Shown here: one piece after another, positions 33,801 through 44,581 of the stretch | Layout of the letters: every line of letters begins with the position of its first letter | How positions within the stretch are numbered: the first letter of the stretch is position 1 | Assembly (NCBI RefSeq): GCF_030413175.1 | Contig: NZ_CP129212.1 | Coordinates: 4,092,001-4,156,000 of the forward strand | DNA from: Bradyrhizobium roseum | GTDB lineage: Bacteria; Pseudomonadota; Alphaproteobacteria; Rhizobiales; Xanthobacteraceae | Direction: 5' to 3' | DNA: 64,000 nt | Program-made: the position numbers and the translations under genes | The notes under the pieces: model-generated | The model's database searches: none | Told to the model about the DNA's origin: nothing | The model's input: only the letters and a program-made list of their open reading frames with translations

Positions 33801-34949
33801 ATGGATCTGATCACCACCACTTCCGACCTCGCCGCCGCCTGCTCCCGGCTCGCCCAGCACAAGGTCATCACCGTCGACACCGAGTTCCTGCGGGAGACGA
33901 CCTACTATCCCCTGCTCTGCGTCGTGCAGATGGCGAGCGCGGACGAAGCCGTCGTGGTCGACACGCTGGCGCCCGGCATCGACCTGAAACCGTTCTTCGA
34001 ATTGATGGGCAACGAGGCGGTGCTGAAGGTGTTTCACGCCGCGCGCCAGGACATCGAGATCGTCTGGCACCTGTCGAACACCATTCCGCACCCGATCTTC
34101 GACACCCAGGTCGCGGCCATGGTGCTCGGCTATGGCGACAGCATCGCCTACGACCAGCTCGTCGAGCGCGTCACCGGCCACCGGCCCGACAAGACGCATC
34201 GTTTCACCGACTGGTCGCGCCGCCCGCTGACCCCCGAACAGATGCATTACGCGGTCTCCGACGTCACCCATTTGCGGGATGTCTTTGCGGCGCTGGACGC
34301 AGACCTGAAGAAGCGCAGCCGCAGCGACTGGGTCAGCGAGGAAATGGAAGTTCTGACCTCGCCGAAGACCTACGATTTCCATCCCGAGCGCGCCTGGGAG
34401 CGGCTGAAGACGCGCGTGCGCAAGCCGAAGGAACTCGCGGTGCTGATGGAGGTCGCGGCCTGGCGCGAGCAGGAAGCGCAGAGCCGCGACGTGCCGCGCT
34501 CGCGCGTCTTGAAGGACGACGCGGTCGGCGATATCGCCACCCACGCGCCGACCTCGCTGGAGCGTCTCGCCAATCTGCGCTCGCTACCGAAGGGTTTTGA
34601 CCGCTCCAAATGGGGCACCGACATCGTCGCCGCCGTGCAGCGCGGCCTGGCCCGCGATCCGCAAACGCTGCCGAAGATCGAAAAGCCGCGCGGCAATTCG
34701 AACGGCGCGGCCACCGTCGAGCTGTTGAAGGTGCTGCTGCGGATGACGTCAGAGCGCCACGCCGTCGCCAGCAAGGTGATCGCCACCGTCGACGACCTCG
34801 ACCAGATCGCCGCCGACGACAACGCCGACGTCGCCGCTTTGCACGGCTGGCGCCGCGAATTGTTCGGCGACGCCGCCCTGGCGCTGAAGCACGGCCGGCT
34901 GGCGCTCGCGATCGAAAAAGGCCGCGTCGTCAGGGTCGATCGGGTGTAG
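33801..34949 (+). CDS. rnd: Ribonuclease D
   Basis: 382 residues from ATG 33801. The DEDDy exonuclease motifs are in order: [10 protein letters not shown] (Exo I, about 22), [15 protein letters not shown] (Exo II, about 80) and [15 protein letters not shown] (Exo III, Y-x3-D, about 149-160). The C-terminal half contains HRDC-like helices (about 200-290). It trims tRNA and other structured RNA 3' ends in the cytoplasm. The length fits the family. A type 4 palindrome follows the stop. Confidence 0.93.
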   Translation: MDLITTTSDLAAACSRLAQHKVITVDTEFLRETTYYPLLCVVQMASADEAVVVDTLAPGIDLKPFFELMGNEAVLKVFHAARQDIEIVWHLSNTIPHPIFDTQVAAMVLGYGDSIAYDQLVERVTGHRPDKTHRFTDWSRRPLTPEQMHYAVSDVTHLRDVFAALDADLKKRSRSDWVSEEMEVLTSPKTYDFHPERAWERLKTRVRKPKELAVLMEVAAWREQEAQSRDVPRSRVLKDDAVGDIATHAPTSLERLANLRSLPKGFDRSKWGTDIVAAVQRGLARDPQTLPKIEKPRGNSNGAATVELLKVLLRMTSERHAVASKVIATVDDLDQIAADDNADVAALHGWRRELFGDAALALKHGRLALAIEKGRVVRVDRV

Positions 34950-34957
34950 CAATCTTT

Positions 34958-35107
34958 CCCTTCTCCCCTTGTGGGAGAAGGTGGCGCGAAGCGCCGGATG
35001 AGGGGTTCTAGCCGCACGATAGACAGGTGGTTGCGGAAACAGACCCCTCACCCGTCTCGAATGAGCTACAGCTCATTCGATCCACCCTCTCCCACAAGGG
35101 GAGAGGG
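34958..35107. repeat. Intergenic palindromic element, type 4, with a nested palindrome
   Basis: Outer arms: 34958-34984 (CCCTTCTCCCC ... GGTGG) and 35082-35107 are inverted copies; inner arms are GGATGAGGGGT / ACCCCTCACCC. Inside, TCGAATGAGCT at 35057-35067 pairs with AGCTCATTCGA at 35070-35080, a perfect 11-bp stem. Lies between the convergent rnd and beta-barrel genes. Confidence 0.75.
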
Positions 35108-35118
35108 TAGCAGCGCCC

Positions 35119-36249
35119 CTACCACTTCAATTCCAGCCCCAGCGTGCCCTGATGCGATTGCATCGCCGCGCGCAGCTTGGCGTCGTAATTCACGTAGAGC
35201 CGCGCCGCATTCGTCAGGCTGAGCGAGGCCGACGCCCCGGCATCGGCGCCGTAGCGGCTTTCGCCGATACCCTGGAACGTGATGCTCTGCGCGCCCTGGC
35301 TCACGGTGATGTCGGAGAAATTCTGCACGAGGTTGTCGACGAACTTGCCGTAGCCGGAGATGTCGAAAATCTTGCCGTCAAGAATCCAGTAGCGGCCGAC
35401 CTCCGCGCCGATCAACAGCCGCCCGCGCTGCACGGTGGCGCCCGTCGCCGTCGCCGGATCAAGGCCGCCGATCTCCTGCAACGACCCCGTCCGCGCCTGG
35501 ACGTATTCGAACGCCGCCTTGGGCACGATACGGCCCTGGTCGCGGGTCCAGTAGTAGCTGACCTCGCTGAGCATGCCGTCGAGCCGCGCATTGTAGCCGG
35601 CGGTCGCAATGCCGAACCCGGTGTCGCGGCGCGAGTTGATATTGCCGAAGCCATGAACCACCGCGCTGGCCCAGGTCCACGGCCCGCTGTCGACCGAGGC
35701 GGTGAACCCGATCTGGGTCAGGTCGATCGTCGCCGATTGCAGCGCCAGCGGGATATCGATCGCAGAACGGCTCTGGTCGACCGACAATCCGATATTGATG
35801 CCCGGTGCGACCCGCGCGCCGATCCCGGCGACCCCGCCCCAGGTCTTCCTGGTGTCACCGACGAAATCGCCGACCGCGCCGTTCTTCGTATAATTGCCGT
35901 AGCCTTCGAACCAGGTCCGATAGCGCGGCGCTTCCGTGTTTTCGGAAGCACCGCCGCCGCCCGGGTTGGTGCGCTGCAGGCGGTTGAACCCGTTGGATTG
36001 GTTGCCGAGCCGCTCCAGGAAACTGCTGCCGAGATTGGCTAGCGCCGCGTTGGACGACACCATCGAATTGACGGTCATCGGCGTCATTTCGGGCGCCGGT
36101 TGCGTTGGAGGCGTCGGCGGTGTTTGCGCGTGCGCAGCGGACGTGATGCCGATCAAAACGGACGCCATCGCGACCAGCCGCGCCGGCGCGTCACCGATCC
36201 GGATTTTCCATGCTCGCGATCGCTGCAGTGAGCCGCGCATGTAATCCAT
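35119..36249 (-). CDS. Autotransporter-type outer-membrane beta-barrel protein
   Basis: 376 residues from the ATG at 36247-36249 (36238-36240 possible), with a signal peptide ending near ITSAAHAQ. A short Pro/Thr-rich linker follows. From about 115 on, alternating amphipathic strands run to the end (TWFEGYGNYTKNG, WGGVAGIGARVAPGINIGLSVDQSRS, WTWASAVVHGFGNIN, LYVNYDAKLRAAMQSHQGTLGLELKW). The last residue is an aromatic (Trp), the outer-membrane insertion signal. The passenger is very short, so it is more like an isolated translocator barrel. Function unknown. Confidence 0.82.
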   Translation of the reverse strand: MDYMRGSLQRSRAWKIRIGDAPARLVAMASVLIGITSAAHAQTPPTPPTQPAPEMTPMTVNSMVSSNAALANLGSSFLERLGNQSNGFNRLQRTNPGGGGASENTEAPRYRTWFEGYGNYTKNGAVGDFVGDTRKTWGGVAGIGARVAPGINIGLSVDQSRSAIDIPLALQSATIDLTQIGFTASVDSGPWTWASAVVHGFGNINSRRDTGFGIATAGYNARLDGMLSEVSYYWTRDQGRIVPKAAFEYVQARTGSLQEIGGLDPATATGATVQRGRLLIGAEVGRYWILDGKIFDISGYGKFVDNLVQNFSDITVSQGAQSITFQGIGESRYGADAGASASLSLTNAARLYVNYDAKLRAAMQSHQGTLGLELKW

Positions 36250-36464
36250 TCCCAAGAGCAAAACCATCGGCTCGAAAAACGCGCAAATCCCGATCAATCG
36301 GGCTGATTTGCGCTCAGTTCGTCCGATGGGTCAATCGGTTAGCCGTCGGACTGGCCCATGAATAAAGGTATTGTTGTTTGGCTGCCACAGCCCGCGCAAG
36401 ACAGGAATCCGATTTCCGGCTCGCTCGCTTGATGCCTCGTCGAAGGGTCACCCTGCCTTTGCGT

Positions 36465-37196
36465 TCACGCCGCGGCCTGGCAGCCCGCAATCTCGTCGAG
36501 TTCCGGATAGAATCGCGCGGTCATCCGGCTGACATAGCGCCGTAAATTGTCATGGCTGGCGGCCGCCCGCTGCAGGTCGGATTCGAACAGCGGACAAATC
36601 GCACTGACCGCGAAGGCGAACATCGTGGCGTCGATGCCGGCCGGTGCGCTGCCCATGAAAAACGTCTTGTCGCCGAGATAGGCCGCCATCGCGTCGATCG
36701 AGCGGATTCCGATGGCCGTGATCTCATCCGCCGAGTGCCGGCCGATCCCCTGCCCGTGCAAGGTCTTGCGCAGCCGGCGGCGGATCAGCGAGACGACGAC
36801 AGGGCGGACCGGCGCGGGCACGCCCTTGAAGAAATTGACCGGCCCTTTGCGGAAATTGGCATCGATCATCCAGCGGAAGTAGACGCTGGCCCAGTACAGA
36901 CTGTCCTCGGCCATTTTCTCGAACGCCCATGAAATCGCGAGCTGCTCGGCGGTGAGGCCCTGGTCGAAATCGATGCCGTATTTCTTTTCCAGGTGCCAGC
37001 GGATCAATGTGGAATCGCCCAGCAACAGGCCGTCGTCGTCGATGTACGGAATCTTGCCCTTCGGCGCTTTCGAAAAGCTCATCAGCGCCTTCTTGAAGGG
37101 AAGCTTCGACATCCGCAACAAGGTCTCGGCCTTGGTCACGAACGGGCTTGCGTCTGGCAGGCCGAAATTGGGCCCGGAACCGTAGAGCGTGATCAT
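36465..37196 (-). CDS. Glutathione S-transferase family protein
   Basis: 243 residues. The N-terminal thioredoxin-like domain reads MITLYGSGPNFGLPDASPFVTKAETLLRMSKLPFKK, SFSKAPKGKIPYIDDDGLLLGDSTLIRWHLE (the cis-Pro and glutathione-binding D-S motif at about 62-64). The all-helical C-domain contains GDKTFFMGSAPAGIDATMFAFAV, like the conserved GST N-capping region. Family members conjugate glutathione or act as binding proteins; the FAXC/metaxin-like features suggest a variant. The strand is opposite to the neighbours at 35-36 kb only in function, not orientation; no operon partner is evident. Confidence 0.8.
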   Translation of the reverse strand: MITLYGSGPNFGLPDASPFVTKAETLLRMSKLPFKKALMSFSKAPKGKIPYIDDDGLLLGDSTLIRWHLEKKYGIDFDQGLTAEQLAISWAFEKMAEDSLYWASVYFRWMIDANFRKGPVNFFKGVPAPVRPVVVSLIRRRLRKTLHGQGIGRHSADEITAIGIRSIDAMAAYLGDKTFFMGSAPAGIDATMFAFAVSAICPLFESDLQRAAASHDNLRRYVSRMTARFYPELDEIAGCQAAA

Positions 37197-37260
37197 GGAA
37201 ACCTCGACGATTTTGCCGCACGCTTCTATCGCGCCCGTGCGTCCACATGGGCAGATAATA

Positions 37261-37914
37261 TCAGACCGTCAGCGGCGAGATAAGCGTGCCGTCGCGATCG
37301 GTGCCGCCGGCGACCTGGCAGACGTTGCCCTCAAGCCGAAGCTTGCCGCTCGCCAGCAGCCGCAGCGCCTCCGGGTAGATCCGGTGCTCGATGCCGAGGA
37401 TACGCTGCGACAGCGTCTCGGGGGTATCGTCATCGCCGACCATGACCGCGCCCTGCATGACGATCGGTCCGGCGTCGGTTTCGGGGATCACGAAATGGAC
37501 CGTCGCGCCGGAGAGCTTCACCCCGGCCTGCAGCGCCTGGCCGTGCGGATCGAGGCCGGGAAAGGATGGCAGCAGCGAGGGATGAATGTTGAGCATCTTG
37601 CCGTACCAGCGCTGCACGAATTCGGCGGTGAACAGCCGCATGAACCCGCCCAGGCAGATCAGGTCGACCTTGTGCTGCTCCAGCGACCGCTGCAGCACGG
37701 CTTCAAAACCGGCGCGATCCTTGCCGAACGGCTTGCTCTCGATGACGACGGTTGCGATCCCGCTGGCGGCGGCCTTCTGCAGCCCGGCGGCATCCGCGCG
37801 GTTGGAAATCACGGCGACGATCTCGGCCGGAAAGTCCGCAGCTTTCGCCGCATCGATCAGCGCAGCCATGTTGGACCCGCGTCCCGAAATCAGGATGGCG
37901 ACGCGGCGCTTCAT
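37261..37914 (-). CDS. purN: Phosphoribosylglycinamide formyltransferase
   Basis: 217 residues from ATG 37912-37914. It has the GART transformylase pattern: [19 protein letters not shown] (phosphate loop), [35 protein letters not shown] with the catalytic Asn-His, and [19 protein letters not shown] with the catalytic Asp. It formylates GAR with 10-formyl-THF, the third step of purine synthesis. Its ATG overlaps the purM TGA by 4 bases (ATGA), so the two are translationally coupled. Confidence 0.95.
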   Translation of the reverse strand: MKRRVAILISGRGSNMAALIDAAKAADFPAEIVAVISNRADAAGLQKAAASGIATVVIESKPFGKDRAGFEAVLQRSLEQHKVDLICLGGFMRLFTAEFVQRWYGKMLNIHPSLLPSFPGLDPHGQALQAGVKLSGATVHFVIPETDAGPIVMQGAVMVGDDDTPETLSQRILGIEHRIYPEALRLLASGKLRLEGNVCQVAGGTDRDGTLISPLTV

Positions 37915-38984
37915 TGCGTGAGATCGAGGTGACCGTTGTAGACCACGCGATGCTCGCCCGCCGCCGGGATCACCTCGCCGAGCAGGGCGACGGTCTCGCC
38001 GCTTTCGGTCAAGACGTCCGTCACCTGCGCGATCGCGTCCGCTTTCACGATCGCGATCATGCCGATGCCGCAGTTGAAGGTGCGCAGCAATTCGAGTTCG
38101 GCGATGCCGCCCTCGGCCGCCAGCCACTTGAACACCGGCAGCACCGGCAGCCGCGCCAGGTCGATGCCGACCCCGAGATGCTTGGGAAGCACGCGCGGAA
38201 TGTTGTCGGTGAAACCGCCGCCGGTGATGTGGGCGAGGCCCTTGATGGCCCCGGTCTCGCGGATCGCGCGCAGGCAGGATTTCACATAGAGCCGCGTCGG
38301 CGTCAGCAGCGCGCCGCCGAGCGTCATCACCGGCGAGAACGGCGCCGGGGCATCGAAGCCGAGCCCGGACTGTTCGACGATCTTGCGGACCAGCGAAAAG
38401 CCGTTGGAGTGAACGCCCGACGAGGCGAGGCCGATCACCGCGTCGCCCGCCCCGATATCCTTGCTCGGCAACAGCGTGCCGCGCTCGGCGGCGCCAACTG
38501 CAAAGCCCGCGAGGTCGTAATCGCCGTCCTTGTAGAGCCCCGGCATTTCGGCGGTCTCGCCGCCGATCAGGGCGCAGCCGGATTCCCGGCAGCCCTCGGC
38601 GACGCCGGCCACGATGGTGGCCGCAGCTTCCGGATCGAGCTTGCCGCAGGCAAAATAGTCCAGGAAGAACAGCGGTTCCGCGCCCTGCACCACGAGGTCG
38701 TTGACCGACATCGCCACTAGGTCGATGCCGATGCCGCCATGCAGCCCGGTCTCGATCGCAATCTTGACCTTGGTGCCGACTCCGTCAGTCGCGGCCACCA
38801 GCACGGGGTCCTTGAACCCGGCCGCCTTGAGGTCGAACAGGCCGCCGAACCCGCCGATTTCGGCGTCGGCGCCCGCCCGGGCCGTGGCGCGGACCATCGG
38901 CTTGATCAGGTCGACCAGACGGTTGCCTGCGTCGATATCGACCCCCGAATCGGCGTAAGTGAGCCCGTTTTTGCGGTCGTTCAT
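37911..38984 (-). CDS. purM: Phosphoribosylformylglycinamidine cyclo-ligase (AIR synthetase)
   Basis: 357 residues beginning at ATG 38982-38984 ([29 protein letters not shown]). AIR synthetase motifs: [52 protein letters not shown] (ATP/metal site) and [13 protein letters not shown]. It closes FGAM to aminoimidazole ribonucleotide using ATP, step five of purine synthesis. purN follows with an ATGA overlap. The divergent neighbour at 39135 is the start of the CDP-alcohol phosphatidyltransferase-hdaA-ppk-ppx run. A longer in-frame start beyond 39 kb is spurious because it runs antisense through that gene. Confidence 0.95.
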   Translation of the reverse strand: MNDRKNGLTYADSGVDIDAGNRLVDLIKPMVRATARAGADAEIGGFGGLFDLKAAGFKDPVLVAATDGVGTKVKIAIETGLHGGIGIDLVAMSVNDLVVQGAEPLFFLDYFACGKLDPEAAATIVAGVAEGCRESGCALIGGETAEMPGLYKDGDYDLAGFAVGAAERGTLLPSKDIGAGDAVIGLASSGVHSNGFSLVRKIVEQSGLGFDAPAPFSPVMTLGGALLTPTRLYVKSCLRAIRETGAIKGLAHITGGGFTDNIPRVLPKHLGVGIDLARLPVLPVFKWLAAEGGIAELELLRTFNCGIGMIAIVKADAIAQVTDVLTESGETVALLGEVIPAAGEHRVVYNGHLDLTQ

Positions 38985-39134
38985 GCCCAAATTCCAGTAT
39001 GATGACCGCTGGTTACGAGGATTTCCGCGATCCTGCAATGGCTCGCGGGCGTCTGACACATATACTATGTAGATAAGAGCCGGCAGAACCCGCCAGGGGC
39101 CGGATTTAGGCCGGGAGCCGGGGAAGCGACCGAG

Positions 39135-39677
39135 TTGAGTATTCCGAATATCATTACGCTGGGCCGCATCATCCTGGTACCGGTCATCGTCTGGGCGATC
39201 GTCTCCAGCCAGATGGAGATCGCCTTCGCGATCTTCGTCATCGCCGGCGTCAGCGACGCCGTCGACGGCTTTCTCGCCAAGCGTTTCAACATGGCGAGCG
39301 AGCTGGGCGCCCTGCTCGACCCGCTTGCCGACAAGGCGCTGCTGGTGTCGATCTTCGTGGCGCTCGGCATCTGGGGCGCGGTACCGCGCTGGATCGTGAT
39401 ACTCGTGGTGTCCCGCGACATCATGATCGTCATGGCCGTGATCGTTTCTTGGCTGTTCGACAAGCCGATTCCGATGAAACCGCTGATGGTGTCGAAACTC
39501 AACACCGTGGCGCAGGTGGCGTTCGCGGCGCTGGTGCTGGCGTCGCTCGGCTTCAATTTCACGCCGGCGCCCTATGACGTGATCCTGATGGGTCTTGTTA
39601 CGGTCTTTACTTTGGTTTCGATCTCGCTCTATCTCGTCGAGTGGGTGCGGCACATGAGCACGATCGACGGGCACTAA
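39135..39677 (+). CDS. CDP-alcohol phosphatidyltransferase (PgsA-like)
   Basis: 180 residues from a TTG ([10 protein letters not shown] follows, as in PgsA). The signature D-x2-D-G-x2-A-R-x8-G-x3-D-x3-D is present as [28 protein letters not shown] (about 41-68), with Lys for the usual Ala-Arg order partly altered (A-K-R). There are about five membrane helices. It transfers a phosphatidyl group from CDP-diacylglycerol to an alcohol such as glycerol-3-phosphate at the inner membrane, probably in phosphatidylglycerol synthesis. It precedes hdaA by about 100 bp on the same strand. Confidence 0.87.
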   Translation: MSIPNIITLGRIILVPVIVWAIVSSQMEIAFAIFVIAGVSDAVDGFLAKRFNMASELGALLDPLADKALLVSIFVALGIWGAVPRWIVILVVSRDIMIVMAVIVSWLFDKPIPMKPLMVSKLNTVAQVAFAALVLASLGFNFTPAPYDVILMGLVTVFTLVSISLYLVEWVRHMSTIDGH

Positions 39678-39774
39678 CCATTTCGCTTGTTTTGACGCGT
39701 TCCTTTACACGGACCGGTGCCCCCTTCGCCTGAAAACGCTATGAAGGCTGCCGGATTCCGGCCTGGAGATTTGC

Positions 39775-40452
39775 GTGGCAGTTCGCGTTCACCCCCGTCA
39801 GCTGGCCTTTACATTGCCGCATGCGGAGAGCCTGACCCGCGACAATTTCCTGGAAGGGCCGTCCAATGAAGCAGCGCTTGCGCTGATCGAAAGCTGGCCG
39901 GACTGGCCGAACCGCATCATGCTGCTGGTCGGCCCCGAAGGCTCCGGCAAGAGCCACCTCGCCTCGATCTGGGCCGAGCAGGCCGGCGCGCGCTCGATCT
40001 CGGCGCACGCGCTCGGCCCCACATCCGTTCCGGGCGCGCTCGCGACCGGCGCGCTGGTGGTTGAGGATCTGAGGCCTGCCGACTTCGACGAACGCGCGCT
40101 GTTTCACCTGTTCAATCTCGCGCGTGAGGACGAAGCCTATGTGCTGATCACCGGCCGCGTTCCGCCGGCCGCGTTCGAGGTCGAACTGCGCGATCTTCGC
40201 TCCCGGCTGCGCGCCGCGCCCGTGGTGTCGCTGCTGCCGCCGGATGACCTGCTGTTTCGCGGTTTGATCGTGAAATTCTGCGCGGACCGCCAGCTGAGCA
40301 TCGACGAGAGCGTCGTGAGCTACCTCGTCACCCGGATCGAGCGTTCCTACGCCGCCGCCCGCCAGGCGGTCGAACGGCTCGATACCGAGGCCCTGCGGCT
40401 CGGCCGGCCAGTGACCCGGGCGCTGGCGGCGGAACTGTTGCGCGAAGCCTGA
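39775..40452 (+). CDS. hdaA: DnaA-related regulatory protein HdaA
   Basis: 225 residues starting with GTG. The first residues contain RQLAFTLPH, matching the sliding-clamp binding motif Q-L-x-F-x-L-P of Hda proteins. Then comes an AAA+ module similar to DnaA domain III: LLVGPEGSGKSHLASIWAE (Walker A), a divergent Walker B (ALVVEDLRPADF), and sensor/lid parts ending RSYAAARQAVERLDTEAL. There is no DNA-binding domain IV. HdaA with the loaded clamp stimulates ATP hydrolysis by DnaA and so prevents over-initiation. The order with ppk downstream is usual in this order of bacteria. Confidence 0.85.
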   Translation: MAVRVHPRQLAFTLPHAESLTRDNFLEGPSNEAALALIESWPDWPNRIMLLVGPEGSGKSHLASIWAEQAGARSISAHALGPTSVPGALATGALVVEDLRPADFDERALFHLFNLAREDEAYVLITGRVPPAAFEVELRDLRSRLRAAPVVSLLPPDDLLFRGLIVKFCADRQLSIDESVVSYLVTRIERSYAAARQAVERLDTEALRLGRPVTRALAAELLREA

Positions 40453-40585
40453 CTGTTGAAGCGTCTGCTGCTTCCTGCCGCCTTGACGGCGGCCTCTGGC
40501 GGAACATCAATGTCATTGAAACGTCATCGGCATATCACATGCTGCCGGCTGGATTTCCCCTATTGTCCGCCATGCCTCTCGCGAT

Positions 40586-42799
40586 ATGGATAAAAGCCTT
40601 ATGGAATCGTCGCAAGCCATTGAAATAAAAGAAAAAGAGGCGACTTCCGAAGCTCCACATTCTATCGCCGCGAGCCCCGAGCGATTCATCAACCGGGAAC
40701 TCTCCTGGCTGCATTTCAACCGCCGGGTGCTCGAGGAGTCGGTCAATCCGGGCCATCCGGTGCTGGAGCGGGTCCGGTTCCTGTCGATATCCGCCAATAA
40801 CCTTGATGAGTTCTTCATGGTCCGCGTCGCCGGCATCAAGGCGCAGGTTCGCGAGGGCATCGCCGAACGCAGCCCCGATGGCCTGACGCCGGCCGAGCAA
40901 CTGGTCCTCATCAACAAGACGGTTTCGGAACTCGCCTCCGACCAGCAAGCGATCTGGCGCGATCTGCGCGCCATCCTGTCCGAAACCCGCATCATGCTGG
41001 TCGATGGCCACGACTTCACCAAGGCCGAGCGCAGCTGGCTCGAGGATTATTTCCTCCGCAGCATCTTCCCCTTGCTGACGCCGCTGGCAATCGACCCGGC
41101 ACACCCGTTTCCGTTCATCCCGAGTCTCGGCTTCACCATCGCGCTGCAGCTGGCGCGGGTGTCCGACGGCAAGGCGATGAACGCGCTGATCCGCATGCCG
41201 GGCAAGATCGACCGCTTCATCCGCATGCCTGCCGGCAAGGACGGCGCGGTGAACCTGATCCCGCTGGAGCAAGCCACCGGCCTGTTCATCGGCCGTCTGT
41301 TTCCCGGCTATACCGTCAACGGCCAGGGCGCTTTCCGCATCATCCGCGACTCCGAACTCGAAATCGAGGAAGAGGCGGAGGATCTGGTCCGGCTGTTCGA
41401 GAGCGCACTGAAGCGACGTCGGCGTGGTTCGGTGATCCGCCTCGAGATGGAAGCCAAGATGCCGGAGGCGCTGCGCGGATTCGTGCAGCAGGCGCTTTCC
41501 GCCGCCGACGATGAAGTATTTCTGGTCGACGGCGTGCTGGCGATGAACGAGCTTTCGCAGCTCACCCGGCTCGACCGGCCCGACCTCGAATTTGCGCCTT
41601 ATGTGCCGCGGCATCCCGAACGGGTGCGCGACCATGGCGGCGACATTTTCGCGGCGATCCGCCAGAAGGACCTGATCGTCCATCACCCCTACGAATCCTT
41701 CGACGTGGTCGTGCAGTTCCTGCAGCAGGCGGCGCGCGACCCCGATGTGGTCGCCATCAAGCAGACGCTCTATCGCACCTCGAATAATTCGCCGATCGTG
41801 CGCGCACTCGCCGAGGCCGCCGAGGCCGGCAAGTCCGTGACAGCCTTGATCGAACTGAAGGCGCGGTTCGACGAGGAGGCCAACATCCGCTGGGCGCGCG
41901 ATCTCGAACGCGCCGGCGTGCAGGTGGTGTACGGCTTTCTCGAACTGAAAACCCACGCCAAGCTGTCGATGGTGGTGCGGCGCGAGGGCGGCAATCTCAC
42001 GACCTATGTTCATACCGGTACCGGCAACTACCATCCGGTGACGGCGCGAATCTATACCGATCTGTCCTACTTCACCTCGGACCCGATCATCGGCCGCGAC
42101 GCGGCACGGGTATTCAACTACATCACTGGCTATGCCGAACCGAGCGATATCGAGCGAATGGCGGTGTCGCCGCTGACGCTGCGCACGCGCATCATCGAAC
42201 ACATCAAGGGCGAGGCCAGTCATGCCCGGCACGGCAAGCCGGGTGTCATCTGGATGAAGATGAACTCACTGGTCGACCCCGACGTGATCGACGCGCTTTA
42301 CGAGGCCTCGCAGGCCGGCGTGACGGTCGAACTGGTGGTCCGCGGCATCTGCTGCCTGCGGCCGGGCATTCCCGGGCTATCCGACAACATCCGGGTCAAG
42401 TCGATCATTGGCCGATTCCTGGAGCACACCCGAATCTACTGCTTTGGTATGGGGCAAGGCCTGCCGGGCGCCAAAGCGGCTGTGTATATCTCGTCCGCCG
42501 ACATGATGCCGCGGAACCTCGACCGCCGCGTCGAGGTGCTCTGTCCGTTGCAAAATCCCACGGTACATCAACAGGTTCTCGAACAGATCATGGTCGCCAA
42601 CCTGAAGGATACCGAGCAGAGCTGGCAGTTGTTGCCGGATGGGTCGTCTACGCGTATGAAGGCCGCAAAAGGCGAAGAGCCGTTCAACCTGCACAACTAT
42701 TTCATGACGAATCCGAGTCTGTCTGGCCGTGGAAAGTCTCTCAAGGAATCTTCGCCGCGCCGGCTCACGCGGCGTAACGAGCGCCAGCAATCCTCATAG
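40586..42799 (+). CDS. ppk1: Polyphosphate kinase 1
   Basis: 737 residues (ATG 40586, or 40601). N-domain [50 protein letters not shown] is diagnostic. The two phospholipase-D-like catalytic domains carry the conserved His residues in [13 protein letters not shown] (about 455) and [12 protein letters not shown] (about 612); [19 protein letters not shown] is also typical. It makes polyphosphate from ATP reversibly. The ppx gene begins 12 bp after the stop, a ppk-ppx operon that balances synthesis and breakdown. A Lys/Glu-rich first 30 residues is unusual but within normal variation. Confidence 0.95.
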   Translation: MDKSLMESSQAIEIKEKEATSEAPHSIAASPERFINRELSWLHFNRRVLEESVNPGHPVLERVRFLSISANNLDEFFMVRVAGIKAQVREGIAERSPDGLTPAEQLVLINKTVSELASDQQAIWRDLRAILSETRIMLVDGHDFTKAERSWLEDYFLRSIFPLLTPLAIDPAHPFPFIPSLGFTIALQLARVSDGKAMNALIRMPGKIDRFIRMPAGKDGAVNLIPLEQATGLFIGRLFPGYTVNGQGAFRIIRDSELEIEEEAEDLVRLFESALKRRRRGSVIRLEMEAKMPEALRGFVQQALSAADDEVFLVDGVLAMNELSQLTRLDRPDLEFAPYVPRHPERVRDHGGDIFAAIRQKDLIVHHPYESFDVVVQFLQQAARDPDVVAIKQTLYRTSNNSPIVRALAEAAEAGKSVTALIELKARFDEEANIRWARDLERAGVQVVYGFLELKTHAKLSMVVRREGGNLTTYVHTGTGNYHPVTARIYTDLSYFTSDPIIGRDAARVFNYITGYAEPSDIERMAVSPLTLRTRIIEHIKGEASHARHGKPGVIWMKMNSLVDPDVIDALYEASQAGVTVELVVRGICCLRPGIPGLSDNIRVKSIIGRFLEHTRIYCFGMGQGLPGAKAAVYISSADMMPRNLDRRVEVLCPLQNPTVHQQVLEQIMVANLKDTEQSWQLLPDGSSTRMKAAKGEEPFNLHNYFMTNPSLSGRGKSLKESSPRRLTRRNERQQSS

Positions 42800-42811
42800 C
42801 GGACCGCGGCC

Positions 42812-44314
42812 GTGAAGCGGCCGCGCAAGCGCGCTTCCAGCGTTGCCGTCATCGACATCGGTTCGAACTCGGTTCGTCTCGTTGTCTATGAGACGATGGC
42901 GCGCAGCCTCGTCACCGTCTTCAACGAGAAGGCGCTGTGCGGACTCGGCCGCGAGGTGCAGAGTACCGGCCTGCTGGCCGAGGATGCGGTTGCCAAAGCG
43001 CTGGCGGCGCTGCGGCGCTTCCGCGCGTTGTGCAAAATCCAGCAGGTCGGGCGCGTCTTCGCCATCGCCACCGCTGCCTGCCGCGACGCCAAGAACGGTC
43101 CCGATTTCATCGTCAAGGCCGAGCGCATCTGCGGCGCCGAAATTCAAATTCTCTCCGGACCGCGCGAAGCAAAACTTTCCGCGCTCGGCGTCGTCTCCGG
43201 CATCCATAATCCCGATGGCATCGTCGGCGATCTCGGCGGCGGCTCACTCGAACTGATCGACGTGCATCGTGGCCGTGTCAGCAGCGGCGTCACGCTGCCG
43301 CTAGGCAGCCTGGCGCTGCAGGACCTGTCGCAGAAATCGCTGAAGCGCGCCGAGGGCATCGTCAGCAACGGCCTGTCCGGCGTGGCCCAGCTCAAGGCCG
43401 GAAGCGGCCGAACCTTCTACGCGGTCGGCGGCACCTGGCGCGCGCTGGCGCGGATCCACATTGTGCAGAGCGGCTATCCGCTGCGGGTGATGCACGGCTA
43501 TGAGCTGCCAGCCGCAGACGCGCTGGACTTCGCCCGGCGCCTGCGCCGGCTGGCCGCCGCCAACATGCTGGCCGACATCGAAGTGGTCGCCGCCGCACGG
43601 CGTCCGCTGCTGACTTACGCCGCGCTGGTGCTCGAATACATCATCCGCGTCGGCCGGCCGAAGACCATCGTGTTCTCGACGTTTGGCGTCCGCGAAGGCC
43701 TGTTTTACGAGATGCTGCCACCGCAGGAGCGCGCCAAGGACGGCTTCATCTGCGCCGCGCAGACCCTGAACGGGCTGCTGTCACGCTCGGCGCGCCATGC
43801 CGAGGAACTGGTCGCATGGACCGATCGGCTGGTGCGCGTCGTGAAGCTGCGCGAGACCGCAGAAGACCGCCGCCTGCGCCACGCCGCCTGCCTGCTCTCC
43901 GATGTCGGCTGGCGCGTGCATCCCGACCATCGCGGCGAAGAAACGCTGAGCCTGATCACCAACGGCAATTTCGGTTCGATCAGCCATCAGGGCCGCGCCT
44001 TCGTCGCGCTGTCGGTGTTTTATCGCTACGCCGGCCTCAGCGAGGAAAACGAACCGCCGACGCGGATCCGCGAGCTGGTGCCACCGGCGATGGATGAACG
44101 CGCCCGGCTTCTCGGCGCCGCGTTCCGCGTCGCGCATCTGATTTCGGCGGCACGCACCGGCGTACTGCCCGCGACGCACTTTCGCTCGCAGGGCCGCAAG
44201 CTGATGCTGGTGTTCGAGCATCGCATGGTCGACCTCGTCGCGGACCGTGTCGGCAGCCGCTTCAAGCAACTGGCGCGGCTGGTCGGGCGCACCGGATCGA
44301 TCGTGCGGAAGTAA
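42812..44314 (+). CDS. ppx: Exopolyphosphatase (Ppx/GppA family)
   Basis: 500 residues from a GTG with GGACC-rich leader, 12 bp after ppk1. N-terminal ASKHA phosphatase domain: SVAVIDIGSNSVRLVVYE (phosphate 1 loop), GIVGDLGGGSLELIDV (phosphate 2), then a C-terminal helical HD-like part (VHPDHRGEETLSLITNGNFGSISHQGRAF). It releases phosphate from polyphosphate ends and may also hydrolyse pppGpp. The reading frame and length are normal. The next downstream sequence (44315-44577) is largely non-coding. Confidence 0.94.
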   Translation: MKRPRKRASSVAVIDIGSNSVRLVVYETMARSLVTVFNEKALCGLGREVQSTGLLAEDAVAKALAALRRFRALCKIQQVGRVFAIATAACRDAKNGPDFIVKAERICGAEIQILSGPREAKLSALGVVSGIHNPDGIVGDLGGGSLELIDVHRGRVSSGVTLPLGSLALQDLSQKSLKRAEGIVSNGLSGVAQLKAGSGRTFYAVGGTWRALARIHIVQSGYPLRVMHGYELPAADALDFARRLRRLAAANMLADIEVVAAARRPLLTYAALVLEYIIRVGRPKTIVFSTFGVREGLFYEMLPPQERAKDGFICAAQTLNGLLSRSARHAEELVAWTDRLVRVVKLRETAEDRRLRHAACLLSDVGWRVHPDHRGEETLSLITNGNFGSISHQGRAFVALSVFYRYAGLSEENEPPTRIRELVPPAMDERARLLGAAFRVAHLISAARTGVLPATHFRSQGRKLMLVFEHRMVDLVADRVGSRFKQLARLVGRTGSIVRK

Positions 44315-44446
44315 GACGGCCGAACCGCCGGGAGTCAGGAACAGCGTCGGCATCGTCGACGAAATAGTCGGCGATACGTAGCATCCCGAACTGCAAGGCC
44401 GGTGCGCCGATTGGCACGCGCAAGCGGCGCGACCTAGCCCTCGCGC

Positions 44447-44581
44447 CTGAATACGCTGAACTGGGAGAAGCAAGCCGCCTGGGTGGGCCTGCTGGTGTTG
44501 CTGCTCCGCGGTCTGTACCTGTTCGCGATGCCCTATGCCGCCGAACGGCGCGGGGCACGCGGCATCAGCGGACAGGTGTGA
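44447..44581 (+). pseudogene. Possible membrane-protein gene fragment
   Basis: After a stop at about 44435 the frame from 44447 is open to a TGA at 44579 and reads L-N-W-E-K-Q-A-A-W-V-G then LLVLLLRGLYLFAMPYAAERRG. This is a protein-like amphipathic start and a membrane helix, but there is no start codon or ribosome site, so it looks like the tail of a lost gene. Its end overlaps the GTG of the DUF1801 frame. Family not recognised. Confidence 0.25.

Noticed and set aside
38985..39674. N-terminal extension of purM to 39674
   Set aside because: Would run antisense through the CDP-alcohol phosphatidyltransferase gene; His/Arg-rich and not homologous to PurM.
40535..42232. 565-residue minus-strand frame opposite ppk1
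   Set aside because: Shadow frame rich in Arg/His/Gln; the plus frame is polyphosphate kinase.
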